Shown here: one piece after another, positions 27,562 to 35,109 of the stretch | How positions within the stretch are numbered: the first letter of the stretch is position 1 | How the letters are laid out: each line of letters starts with the position of its first letter | Origin: Bacteroides cellulosilyticus | Lineage (GTDB): Bacteria > Bacteroidota > Bacteroidia > Bacteroidales > Bacteroidaceae | Length of the DNA stretch: 64,000 nucleotides | Assembly (NCBI RefSeq): GCF_020091405.1 | Contig: NZ_CP081903.1 | Span: 1,550,001 to 1,614,000 of the forward strand | Reading direction: 5' to 3' | Notes under the pieces: generated by a model | The model's input: the letters and a program-made list of their open reading frames with translations, nothing else | Told to the model about the DNA's origin: nothing | Databases searched by the model: none | Program-made: the position numbers and the translations under genes

Positions 27562-27569
27562 TATATTTG
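27562..27569 (+). promoter_or_regulatory. -7 box of the DUF6266 gene
   Basis: TATATTTG fits TAnnTTTG exactly, 38 bp upstream of the ATG at 27607. Confidence 0.6.
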
Positions 27570-27606
27570 CGCAATCAGAAAAACAAGTAATTAAAAACAC
27601 GATAGT

Positions 27607-28398
27607 ATGGGAATTATCAATCAAGGCATTCTCGGAGGTTTCTCCGGTAAAGTGGGACCGATAGTCGGTTTTCACTGGAAATCAAAATACTATATCCGTG
27701 CACGTACCGCCAAAGTCAGCAATCCACGCACACCCAAGCAACAGAAACAACGCGGCAAATTTGCCACGGCATTCAGCTTCCTGAAGACTATGAAACCTTT
27801 CATACGCATGGGTTATAAAGAATTTACACAAGATAAATCCGCATTCAACGCCGCCATGTCCTACACGCTGAAAAGAGCTGTAACAGGTAGCGGAAAAGAT
27901 ATTACAATTGACTTCAACCGGGCGCTGGTGTCTATGGGAACGTTGATGCCCGTATTCGAAGGTACAGCCATGCAAGAGAAGGATAAAATGAATTTCAACT
28001 GGCAGAATAACTCTGGTATGGGAAATGCAGAAGACACCGATATAGCCATGTTGCTGGTGTACAACAAAGATAAAGAAATGGCTGTCTACGACACCGAGGC
28101 CGCATTACGTTCCGGCAAGCATGCAGAACTCCCTCTCCCGGATAGTTGGCAGGATGATGAACTGGTTGCCTATCTCAGTTTTCGCAATGCCGATGGAGAC
28201 AGTGTTGCCAATAGCATTTGCCTGCCGATTTCAATAGCCGAAGTACCGGAGGGCGAGGCAGAAATACAGGTAGAATCTACTGATACAACCTATAAAAAGC
28301 CCCTGCCCATCAAGAAAGCAAAGCTACAACCACATATAGCCGTGCATTTGTCTTCTGCTCCTCCCAACAATATTCGGACATGCAGGTGCGAAACCTGA
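27607..28398 (+). CDS. DUF6266 family protein
   Basis: A 263-aa protein of unknown function found widely in Bacteroidetes. It opens with MGIINQGILGGFSGKVGPIV and continues with the conserved basic stretch RTPKQQKQRGKFATAF. A strand-rich half follows, with FNRALVSMGTLMPVFEGTAM and DIAMLLVYNKDKEMAVYDTE. No signal peptide. The last ~30 residues (LQPHIAVHLSSAPPNNIRTC) look unlike the family and run into the sequence before the DUF3836 terminator, so the 3' end may have been replaced by the neighbouring repeat unit. Phage-structural resemblance has sometimes been suggested for similar proteins, but nothing here tests it. Confidence 0.85.
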   Translation: MGIINQGILGGFSGKVGPIVGFHWKSKYYIRARTAKVSNPRTPKQQKQRGKFATAFSFLKTMKPFIRMGYKEFTQDKSAFNAAMSYTLKRAVTGSGKDITIDFNRALVSMGTLMPVFEGTAMQEKDKMNFNWQNNSGMGNAEDTDIAMLLVYNKDKEMAVYDTEAALRSGKHAELPLPDSWQDDELVAYLSFRNADGDSVANSICLPISIAEVPEGEAEIQVESTDTTYKKPLPIKKAKLQPHIAVHLSSAPPNNIRTCRCET

Positions 28399-28429
28399 CC
28401 GGATACTCCGGCGACCTAACAACAAAAAA

Positions 28430-28465
28430 GCCGGATAGCAGAGAAATACGTTCTCTGTATCCGGC
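28430..28465 (-). terminator. Terminator of DUF3836 copy 2
   Basis: The stem GCCGGATAGCAGAGAA / TTCTCTGTATCCGGC is followed on the minus strand by T6 (complement of A 28424-28429). It may also serve the convergent DUF6266 gene. Confidence 0.8.
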
Positions 28466-28485
28466 TCCCAATAGTACCTATACTT

Positions 28486-28911
28486 TTATTTTGTACTTGC
28501 CAGCATCAAAGTTGCGTCAGCATCGTTCAAAGCGTAAACGCTCTTTTGGATGTTGCTGTCGTAAGCGTTGCTCTTAGAGTTCCAACGGGCATAGTTTACT
28601 GCAATTTCATTGTTACTGTATTCTACATTCATTTTGAAGTAGGGAACCCAGGCTTCTTTTACGCTGTCCCACTTGGAAGCTTCCTTGCTGGTTACGCGGT
28701 TTTCGTTATCGTAAGTGTAGGTGTAACGGAGGTGGCGGAACAAGTGACCGTCTTCGTTCTTAAAGATGGTCTTCGCGGTCATCAGTTCACCGGTCATCTC
28801 TTCATTCTTTACGTACTGGGTAGGATTGCTTGCACTTGCAGAGAAATTCATTACGCTTGCCATTACTACCACCATCATTACCACTGCTTTAGAAATTAAG
28901 TTCGTTTTCAT
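28486..28911 (-). CDS. DUF3836 family exported protein, copy 2
   Basis: 141 aa, differing from copy 1 at only a few residues (for example RVTSKEAS for RVVSKEAS and KSVYALND for KSIYALND). Same signal peptide and mature fold. An in-frame extension to 29004 is open, but the MKTNL start is conserved in all copies and begins the signal peptide. Function unknown. It forms, with copy 3, a direct pair flanking the ORF6N gene. Confidence 0.9.
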   Translation of the reverse strand: MKTNLISKAVVMMVVVMASVMNFSASASNPTQYVKNEEMTGELMTAKTIFKNEDGHLFRHLRYTYTYDNENRVTSKEASKWDSVKEAWVPYFKMNVEYSNNEIAVNYARWNSKSNAYDSNIQKSVYALNDADATLMLASTK

Positions 28912-28987
28912 AATCGTTATTTTTTTATTGTTATTACTTCTTGATTTTTGAAAGGAAGTTTTTGTCAACCGCCTTCGACTATATATA

Positions 28988-29085
28988 GTCAATTGCCGTG
29001 CCAAAATGATAAATCATTGATTATCAACGATTATAAATTTTCAGAGAGTGTTCGTAAACGGACAAGTGTCCGCACAAAAGCGAAC
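28988..29085 (-). promoter_or_regulatory. DUF3836 promoter module, copy 2
   Basis: TGGCACGGCAATTGAC (29003-28988, minus) and, 56 bp upstream, the perfect dyad CGGAC-AAGT-GTCCG (29059-29072), flanked by GTTCG (29050) and CGAAC (to 29085). Confidence 0.5.
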
Positions 29086-29118
29086 GCTACAGGAAACAAA
29101 CAAGAAAATGAGAAAACC

Positions 29119-29149
29119 TTTGTTTAAAGTAAAAATTTCTCTATCTTTA
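29119..29149 (+). promoter_or_regulatory. Promoter of the ORF6N gene
   Basis: TTTG (29119-29122), a 19-nt spacer and TATCTTTA (29142-29149, one mismatch to TAnnTTTG) lie 19 bp upstream of the ATG at 29168. Confidence 0.6.
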
Positions 29150-29167
29150 CTTGAAACTACTATAATA

Positions 29168-29755
29168 ATGGAATTACAAGTTATTCAAAATAAAATATAT
29201 GAGTTCAGAGGTCAAAAGATAATGTTTGACTTTGATCTGGCTCAACTTTATGGAGTTGAAACAGCTCAACTAAAACGCTCGGTTAAGCGCAATATGGAAC
29301 GTTTTGAAGGAGAAGATTTCATGTTCGAAGTCACAAGAGAAGAACTTTCAAGATGCCAAATTGGCATCTTGAACAAAGGAAGAGGTAGCAATATTAAATA
29401 TCTGCCCTTTGCTTTTACAGAATTAGGCGTAGCAATGTTAAGCAGTGTATTACATTCTTCTACTGCTATTGAAGTAAATAGAAATATTATGCGTGCTTTC
29501 GTTTCTGTGCGACAATACCTTTCTTCCACCAATAATACTACAAAGGAAATAGAAGAACTAAAGCAGCGCATGAAAGTCTTGGAAGACGGAAACGAAGATA
29601 CAATTGCTGCTATCAATGACCTCAGCGAAGATACTCGAAAAGAACTTGATGATATTTATTTAGCCTTATCACAATTGGCAGACAAACAAAAACAGATTGC
29701 GCAAAAAAATAAATGTAAACCAATCGGGTTTGTCCATTATGACAACAAGAAATAG
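29168..29755 (+). CDS. ORF6N (KilA-N-type) domain protein
   Basis: 195 aa. ORF6N domain at the N-terminus (MELQVIQNKIYEFRGQKIMF, then FDLAQLYGVETAQLKRSVKR and AFTELGVAMLSSVLHSSTAI), and a coiled-coil tail (KEIEELKQRMKVLEDGNEDT). ORF6N/KilA-N proteins are phage-type DNA-binding proteins, common as chromosomal cargo in Bacteroides. The frame is open from 29048, but the start at 29168 is chosen because it follows a good promoter and begins the domain; the upstream part reads through the DUF3836 operator. It is sandwiched between two copies of the ~600-bp DUF3836 unit. Confidence 0.88.
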   Translation: MELQVIQNKIYEFRGQKIMFDFDLAQLYGVETAQLKRSVKRNMERFEGEDFMFEVTREELSRCQIGILNKGRGSNIKYLPFAFTELGVAMLSSVLHSSTAIEVNRNIMRAFVSVRQYLSSTNNTTKEIEELKQRMKVLEDGNEDTIAAINDLSEDTRKELDDIYLALSQLADKQKQIAQKNKCKPIGFVHYDNKK

Positions 29756-29787
29756 CATAAATTTTATAGGCATTTACTACAAAAAGG

Positions 29788-29830
29788 AAATAGGCTATTA
29801 GGAAATCTCACATATTCCAATAGCCCATTT
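29788..29830. terminator. Bidirectional terminator between ORF6N and DUF3836 copy 3
   Basis: Arms AAATAGGCTATTAGGAA (29788-29804) and TTCCAATAGCCCATTT (29815-29830) flank a 10-nt loop. On the minus strand T5 follows. Convergent genes on both sides can use it. Confidence 0.7.
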
Positions 29831-29849
29831 CTAAAGAAAACTACTATTT

Positions 29850-30275
29850 TTATTTTGTACTTGCCAGCATCAAAGTTGCATCAGCATCGTTCAAAGCGTA
29901 AATGCTCTTTTGAATGTTGCTGTCGTAAGCATTGCTCTTAGAGTTCCAACGGGCGTAGTTTACTGCAATTTCATTGTTATTGTATTCTACATTCATTTTG
30001 AAGTAAGGAACCCAAGCTTCTTTTACGCTGTCCCACTTGGAAGCTTCCTTGCTGGCTACGCGGTTTTCGTTATCGTAAGTGTAGGTGTAACGGAGATGGC
30101 GGAACAAGTGACCGTCTTCGTTCTTAAAGATGGTCTTCGCGGTCATCAGTTCACCGGTCATCTCTTCATTCTTTACGTACTGGGTAGGATTGCTTGCACT
30201 TGCAGAGAAGTTCATTACACTTGCCATTACTACTACCATCATTACCACTGCTTTAGAAATTAAGTTCGTTTTCAT
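29850..30275 (-). CDS. DUF3836 family exported protein, copy 3
   Basis: 141 aa, nearly identical to copies 1 and 2 (variants include RVASKEAS and NVEYNNNEIAVNY). Same signal peptide, same upstream module, but a different terminator hairpin. The repeat unit 29850-30449 matches 28486-29085 over about 600 bp with the same orientation, so loss of the ORF6N gene by recombination is possible. Confidence 0.9.
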   Translation of the reverse strand: MKTNLISKAVVMMVVVMASVMNFSASASNPTQYVKNEEMTGELMTAKTIFKNEDGHLFRHLRYTYTYDNENRVASKEASKWDSVKEAWVPYFKMNVEYNNNEIAVNYARWNSKSNAYDSNIQKSIYALNDADATLMLASTK

Positions 30276-30351
30276 AATCGTTATTTTTTTATTGTTATTA
30301 CTTCTTGATTTTTAAAAGGAAGTTTTTGTCAACCGCCTTCGACAATATATA

Positions 30352-30449
30352 GTCAATTGCTGTGCCAAAACAATAAAACACTGATTATCAACAATTATAC
30401 ATTTTCAGAGAGTGTTCGTAAACGGACAAGTGTCCGCACAAAAGCGAAC
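30352..30449 (-). promoter_or_regulatory. DUF3836 promoter module, copy 3
   Basis: TGGCACAGCAATTGAC (30367-30352, minus) and, 56 bp upstream, CGGAC-AAGT-GTCCG (30423-30436), flanked by GTTCG (30414) and CGAAC (to 30449). Confidence 0.5.
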
Positions 30450-30499
30450 AATAAATTATTTATATCGCCTAATATACCTACCCCTACCCGATTCTCCCC

Positions 30500-31972
30500 T
30501 TACTTCAAGAGAGTATCAATCTTTGCCGCCGTCTTCGGATAACTGGGTCTCAATGCAGTGCCATAATCCACTATAACCCCATCACGGTTAATCAGAAGGA
30601 ATTGCGGTATGCTGTTCATGCCCCAGTGCTTCATGATGCGGTGATAGTCATCGGAGGTCGCCCAATCTTCCGAATAGACGCACTCAATATTCTTCCCCTG
30701 CAGAGAGAAGCGCTCCAGAACCTTATGGTATGCCTCCCTGTCTCTACTTCCACAGATACTCACCATTACCACATCATCGGGAGAATATCGCTTGCGTAAT
30801 TCCTTCAAAGGCTCCATTTCTGCCAGGCAAGGGGGGCAAATCACTCCCCAAAAATCAACATAAATCACCTTGCCTGCATACTTCTCCAGAAGATTATATA
30901 CGGGAATCATAAACGGCATGTCCTTCCTGGCAACCGACTCATCCGCATTATTGCCATAAAGCATCTGGTGGGATACCTTTCCGGGGGCTTTCAGATAATC
31001 TGCTTTATCCTCATATAATTCAAGTATGGGTTGCCTCAAATGGGGAGCCTGCACTATAGAATCGAACTGGAGCCTGTAATCAGCCAGAAAAAGTGTATCG
31101 TTATCGCATAAAGAGATGCCCATGGGTTGGAGATATAAATACGGCAGGATAGCATTATCCTTGCAATCCTCGACAAGATCTGCTAACTCAAAATTGCTAT
31201 ATTCTCTCCTGGTGTGATTGCAATAGAGAAAAAAATTCACCGTTTCAGCAAGCGGAAACAGACCGGCAAAAACAGTTTTTCCCGAAAAGAGAGGATTAAG
31301 TTTTAACATCAATGCCATATACAGACTGACATCATAGCCCTGCGATGCCTGTGACGTAGCATAGTTAAAGAGTGCATTGTAATAATCTATCCACAGCAAA
31401 TCCGCCGTATATTCTTCAACCTCGGCACCCGGAGAATGTTCCTTCAGGAAGTCGGCGCGGCGTTCCCAACGGCTGGTATGCTCTTCTCCCAATTCCTTCT
31501 CAAATTCTTCGAAAGTACTCCTTGGATTACAATAATAAGGGCCACGATAATATCCACCTAAAGTGAAAAGAGCCATATATTGATTCAGTGTACCGGAAGT
31601 TCCCGTAATCTTGGGAGACAGCAAATTACTGAAATCAATCTCTACAAACAGACTATCGCCCGGATGTACAAATAAGTGCTCCGCATAATTGCGAAGAACA
31701 ACTTCGCGAACGGGAGCGTAAGGACTAAAACGGAAACTGAAAGTACCGTCATCCGCTATGGGAGAAGTGTAGACAGTCTCCATTTCAGACAGATAAGGTA
31801 TCACAAGCGTCACCTCCTTTTCCTTCGGATAGACCTCCCTATTCAAGACACGGCCCGAGATTATCACCTCCTTTGCCAAGTCTTCATTATCCTTCTGAGC
31901 CTTACAGCTAAGGAAAGATAAAAAAGCAATCAGTAAGCATAGATGCTTCATACGCATTTTATGATTAATCAA
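30500..31972 (-). CDS. TlpA-family thioredoxin lipoprotein
   Basis: 490 aa. A lipoprotein signal (MKHLCLLIAFLSFLSC) follows up to three possible in-frame starts (31972, 31957, 31951); the last gives the most normal signal. The middle is helical, and the last ~140 residues are a TlpA/thioredoxin domain with active site DFWGVICPPCLAEMEPLKEL (CPPC) and the cis-Pro stretch NSIPQFLLINRDG. Predicted periplasmic disulfide reductase. It was originally the gene after the alpha-2-macroglobulin-like gene: a copy of its first 278 bp still abuts that gene at 42366-42643. The 10.2-kb insertion has separated this intact copy from the operon promoter. Confidence 0.9.
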   Translation of the reverse strand: MINHKMRMKHLCLLIAFLSFLSCKAQKDNEDLAKEVIISGRVLNREVYPKEKEVTLVIPYLSEMETVYTSPIADDGTFSFRFSPYAPVREVVLRNYAEHLFVHPGDSLFVEIDFSNLLSPKITGTSGTLNQYMALFTLGGYYRGPYYCNPRSTFEEFEKELGEEHTSRWERRADFLKEHSPGAEVEEYTADLLWIDYYNALFNYATSQASQGYDVSLYMALMLKLNPLFSGKTVFAGLFPLAETVNFFLYCNHTRREYSNFELADLVEDCKDNAILPYLYLQPMGISLCDNDTLFLADYRLQFDSIVQAPHLRQPILELYEDKADYLKAPGKVSHQMLYGNNADESVARKDMPFMIPVYNLLEKYAGKVIYVDFWGVICPPCLAEMEPLKELRKRYSPDDVVMVSICGSRDREAYHKVLERFSLQGKNIECVYSEDWATSDDYHRIMKHWGMNSIPQFLLINRDGVIVDYGTALRPSYPKTAAKIDTLLK

Positions 31973-32165
31973 TGAATAATAATTTCAACGCACCGTTACA
32001 GACAGACTCTTTGTATGTCCGCCAAACTCGAGTGCATAAGCCGATTGCACGGTGGCAATACCGGTCTGATAAGTTCCCGGACGGTCTATATAGACTTTGT
32101 ATTCTATCTGAACAATGCCCTTCCTCAGTTTGTCAATAAAGAATTCGGCAGAAGTATCACGCATC
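31695..32165. repeat. 471-bp direct repeat, left copy
   Basis: Matches 42366-42836 at a constant offset of 10,671 bp with no indels and only a handful of mismatches by eye. It contains the first part of the TlpA-like gene and the last 181 bp of the alpha-2-macroglobulin-like gene. Homology stops abruptly at both ends. Together the copies bracket the 10,200-bp segment 32166-42365. Confidence 0.93.
31985..32165 (-). pseudogene. 3' fragment of the alpha-2-macroglobulin-like gene
   Basis: Last 60 codons and stop of the gene at 42656, duplicated within the left direct repeat and fused to the broken transposase at 32166. Confidence 0.9.
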
Positions 32166-33131
32166 TTATATCAGGGAACTTGTTATATCCACGCTTATTC
32201 ACTTTATCCTTGCCAAGAGTGCCGCTTGCATAGGCAGTTCTGAGGCGTTGCCCATTTTCTTTACGACATTCCACCACATTGCCAGCCTCTTTTTCAATTG
32301 AAAGAATCCATTGCTTGACTGCCGGGGCTTCGTTACGGATACGGGCTCCCAATATATACTTATAGCCAGCCTCTTGCAACAGTTGTATATTTCTGGAACT
32401 CATAAGACTGAATCTGCAACAACGACAAAGTCCGTCAAGGAAAAGCGCTGAACAAAGTCACCGATAATCGGTATCATTGTATATCCTTCATACTGTTTAC
32501 CATTGAAAATAGAGGATGATAGAGGACAACCGTCTTCGCTTACAAGAAGTCCCAAAACAATCTGTGCCCCTGCGGTTTTTCCATCCTTTGAGAAACCGTT
32601 CTGACGCATGTCATCTTCCTCTCCCGGTGTCGATTCGAAGTATAATGTTGTTACATCATAGAATACAAGACCGATACGACCGCCAAGAGTCATCATGGTA
32701 TGCTCCACACTGATGCACTGAATGATTTCTTGTTGGCTAGACTTTAGATATTCAACTGTGGCAACCTTGCTCTGAGGCTGACACACGCGTGCTATTACCA
32801 GATTACGAAGAATTGCGTCATCTACTTGATTGAAGCCGATGCTATCATAAATGCGATTTAAGATAGCTTGAGGAACATTTTGAAGACTTCTCTCTATGCG
32901 TGATATGGTTTGCCGAATCTCTGCAACCGCCTGTGTTGTCTCATTAAAGTCCAATTGGTGTTGATCGCCATACCGTGAAATTCACTTCGCTGCTTCCTTT
33001 TGCAGATTGGCTATTTCTAAAATGTCGGAGCTAGACCCGAAACTCTTTATTTCGCGGTAGATTCCATCACTCTTATCGAATACAACTATGCTGACGGAAC
33101 CGCTTCGATTCTTTTTCTTGCGCACAAACAT
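32166..33131 (-). pseudogene. IS1634-like transposase, degenerate and 3'-truncated
   Basis: Reading from ATG at 33131: MFVRKKKNRSGSVSIVVFDK, then an in-frame TGA after LQKEAAK (probably from TGG, since the frame continues ISRYGDQHQLDF). The DDE-type core follows: GLVFYDVTTLYFESTPGEED, GAQIVLGLLVSEDGCPL and DFVVVADS. There a 1-nt deletion shifts the frame (near 32407), and the other frame continues MSSRNIQLLQEAGYKYILGA. The frame stops making sense exactly at the direct-repeat border (32165/32166), so the C-terminal part and one IS end are missing. Family assignment rests on these motifs. It cannot be active. Confidence 0.8.
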
Positions 33132-33262
33132 GACACAAATGTAGCCATTTTTACTCTTGCGCCACCCGAATCACCGGAAGAAATCTTATTAAATATTGAA
33201 TATTAAATAGTTACAAGAAAAAGAAAATTTAACTGTCAAAGTCAGGAAATAGGAACTGTGTT

Positions 33263-33385
33263 GAAAAAGAACTTGTTGTTGCACCTCAAAAACTATATAC
33301 TGAGAGACTGAAGAAGATAGCGATTAATTGTACAATAGTAGACAGATTGACACATGAAATACACCTCGTTGATATGAGAATATAA
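33263..33385 (+). pseudogene. IS21-type IstB C-terminal fragment (possible)
   Basis: A 40-codon stretch without a start, EKELVVAPQKLYTERLKKIA then NCTIVDRLTHEIHLVDM and a stop, resembles the end of IstB-like ATPases (DRLTHxxxLVDM). Nothing else of an IS21 element is visible nearby, so it is a relic. Confidence 0.45.
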
Positions 33386-33438
33386 TCGCTCAGACTAAAA
33401 TAATAAAAGAAAAATAAAAGAGTTATAACTAAATATTT

Positions 33439-33471
33439 TATTTTTGCTGATAATTATGGAGTGGATCACTC
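33439..33471 (+). promoter_or_regulatory. Probable promoter and dyad ahead of the defence operon
   Basis: TATTTTTG (33439-33446) fits TAnnTTTG. A perfect dyad GAGTG-GAT-CACTC (33459-33471) lies just downstream, where a repressor could block transcription. The five-gene operon starts at 33562. No clear -33 element is seen. Confidence 0.4.
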
Positions 33472-33561
33472 TTTTAATTATTATACGGAGAACTTTTCAT
33501 TAGCAAAAATAACCAAGAGGCTTCTAATTATCGGATTATTTGCTAAAAAAAGAATAATATA

Positions 33562-35088
33562 ATGACAATAGGAGATATCTTGAAACTCAGAGACCTCGGT
33601 GAGGTTAGTAAGGTGCAGTTCAAAGAACGTATCTTGGATAAATATGATATTGGTTGCGAATTGGTTGCCATGAGCAACTTTCGCGGTGGTCAGCTCGTGA
33701 TTGGTATCAATGACAAGACGGGTGAGTTCAACCCTCTGTCATATATTGAAGTCCAGGAAACAACAAATATGCTCAGCAACATGGCTTCGGAGAATGTAGT
33801 GCCCAACATTTTGCTCAACATCGATACAGTAAGTATAGAGGGGGGAAATGTAGTAGTAGCAACTGTAAAAGAAGGAAATAACAAGCCCTACCATGATAAC
33901 AAAGGCATCGTTTGGATAAAAAATGGAGCAGACAAGCGTAAAGTCTTTGATAATGCAGAATTGGCAGAAATGATGACCGAGTGCGGCAACTTTGCCCCCG
34001 ATGAAGCAGCTGTGAAAAATGCCACTTTAGAAGACTTGGACGAAAATACTCTCAAGCAGTTTCTGCAAAACCGTTTTTCAACAGTACTGGAGAAAAAGGG
34101 AATGGTTGGGGATGCTTTGCATGAGGCTTCTCTTGATGACATTGCTAATGCTATTGCCAAAGGGCATGATTTGCACAAGTTGATGCGTAACCTGCGTTTT
34201 ATTCGCCCTGATGGAAGCCTGACAGTTGCAGCTATCTTATTGTTCGCTAAATACACCCAGCGATGGCTACCAGTAATGACAGCCAAATGTATCAGTTTTA
34301 TAGGTAACTCTATAGGCGGCAAGCAATTCCGTGATAAGGTGAACGATGCTATTATAGAAGGCAATCTGCTTCATCAGTTTGAAATCATCATGTCTTTTTT
34401 CACTCGTAACTTAAGAAGTGTGCAAATGAAAGAAGATTTTAATTCACTCGGTGAACTTGAAATTCCTTATGGAAGTTTGATGGAGTTTGTAGTGAATGCC
34501 TTAGTCCATCGCTCGCTTAACTGGAATAGCCCCATTCGTATCTTTATCTTCGACAACCGAGTAGAAATACATAGTCCTGGTACACTGCCCAATGGTTTAC
34601 AAGTGGAAGATGTCACTAACGGCACTTCCATGCCTCGTAACAACTACCTCTTTAGTAATGCAATTTATCTACTTCCTTATACTGGTGCAGGTAGTGGCAT
34701 TCAGCGTGCGCTGGGAGAAGGAGTACAAGTAGAATTTAAGAATGATGAACGAGTTCATGAATTCCTGATTACAATAAGGAGAAATGGTGACATAGATACT
34801 GACTCTGACACTTTTAGTACAGACACTGACACTAACACTGACACTCAAACCGTCCACACTGACACTAACACTGACACTCATCGTCTCAAGTTAACTGCCA
34901 AGCAGAAGGACTTAGTTAACTTCTGTAGCGTACCACGCAGTAGTCGTGAGATCTTGGAAAGAGCTGGAGTTAGTTATCATAGTAAAAACATCCAGAACTA
35001 TATCACTTCACTGATAGAAGCAGGTTATTTGGAGATGACCAATCCTGAAAACCCAAAGGCTAACAACCAAAAATACCGAAAGAAGTAA
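33562..35088 (+). CDS. AlbA_2 (Schlafen-like) ATP-binding protein, first gene of Zorya-like operon
   Basis: 508 aa. The N-terminal AlbA_2 domain (~5-130: CELVAMSNFRGGQLVIGIND; GIVWIKNGADKRKVFD) is followed by a HATPase_c_4-type region (~300-400: EFVVNALVHRSLNWNSPIRI; NRVEIHSPGTLPNGL; GAGSGIQRALGEGVQVEF). A TD/ND-rich repeat linker (~413-435) and a C-terminal winged-helix-like segment (LVNFCSVPRSSREILERAGV) complete it. Such proteins are often called transcriptional regulators, and Schlafen-like AlbA_2 domains can be RNA-cleaving. It ends 21 bp before zorA, so it is probably co-transcribed. Known type I Zorya operons do not need such a gene, so this may be an accessory regulator or effector (inference). 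Confidence 0.85.
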   Translation: MTIGDILKLRDLGEVSKVQFKERILDKYDIGCELVAMSNFRGGQLVIGINDKTGEFNPLSYIEVQETTNMLSNMASENVVPNILLNIDTVSIEGGNVVVATVKEGNNKPYHDNKGIVWIKNGADKRKVFDNAELAEMMTECGNFAPDEAAVKNATLEDLDENTLKQFLQNRFSTVLEKKGMVGDALHEASLDDIANAIAKGHDLHKLMRNLRFIRPDGSLTVAAILLFAKYTQRWLPVMTAKCISFIGNSIGGKQFRDKVNDAIIEGNLLHQFEIIMSFFTRNLRSVQMKEDFNSLGELEIPYGSLMEFVVNALVHRSLNWNSPIRIFIFDNRVEIHSPGTLPNGLQVEDVTNGTSMPRNNYLFSNAIYLLPYTGAGSGIQRALGEGVQVEFKNDERVHEFLITIRRNGDIDTDSDTFSTDTDTNTDTQTVHTDTNTDTHRLKLTAKQKDLVNFCSVPRSSREILERAGVSYHSKNIQNYITSLIEAGYLEMTNPENPKANNQKYRKK

Positions 35089-35109
35089 TCACTATAAAAA
35101 CATTGAAAT

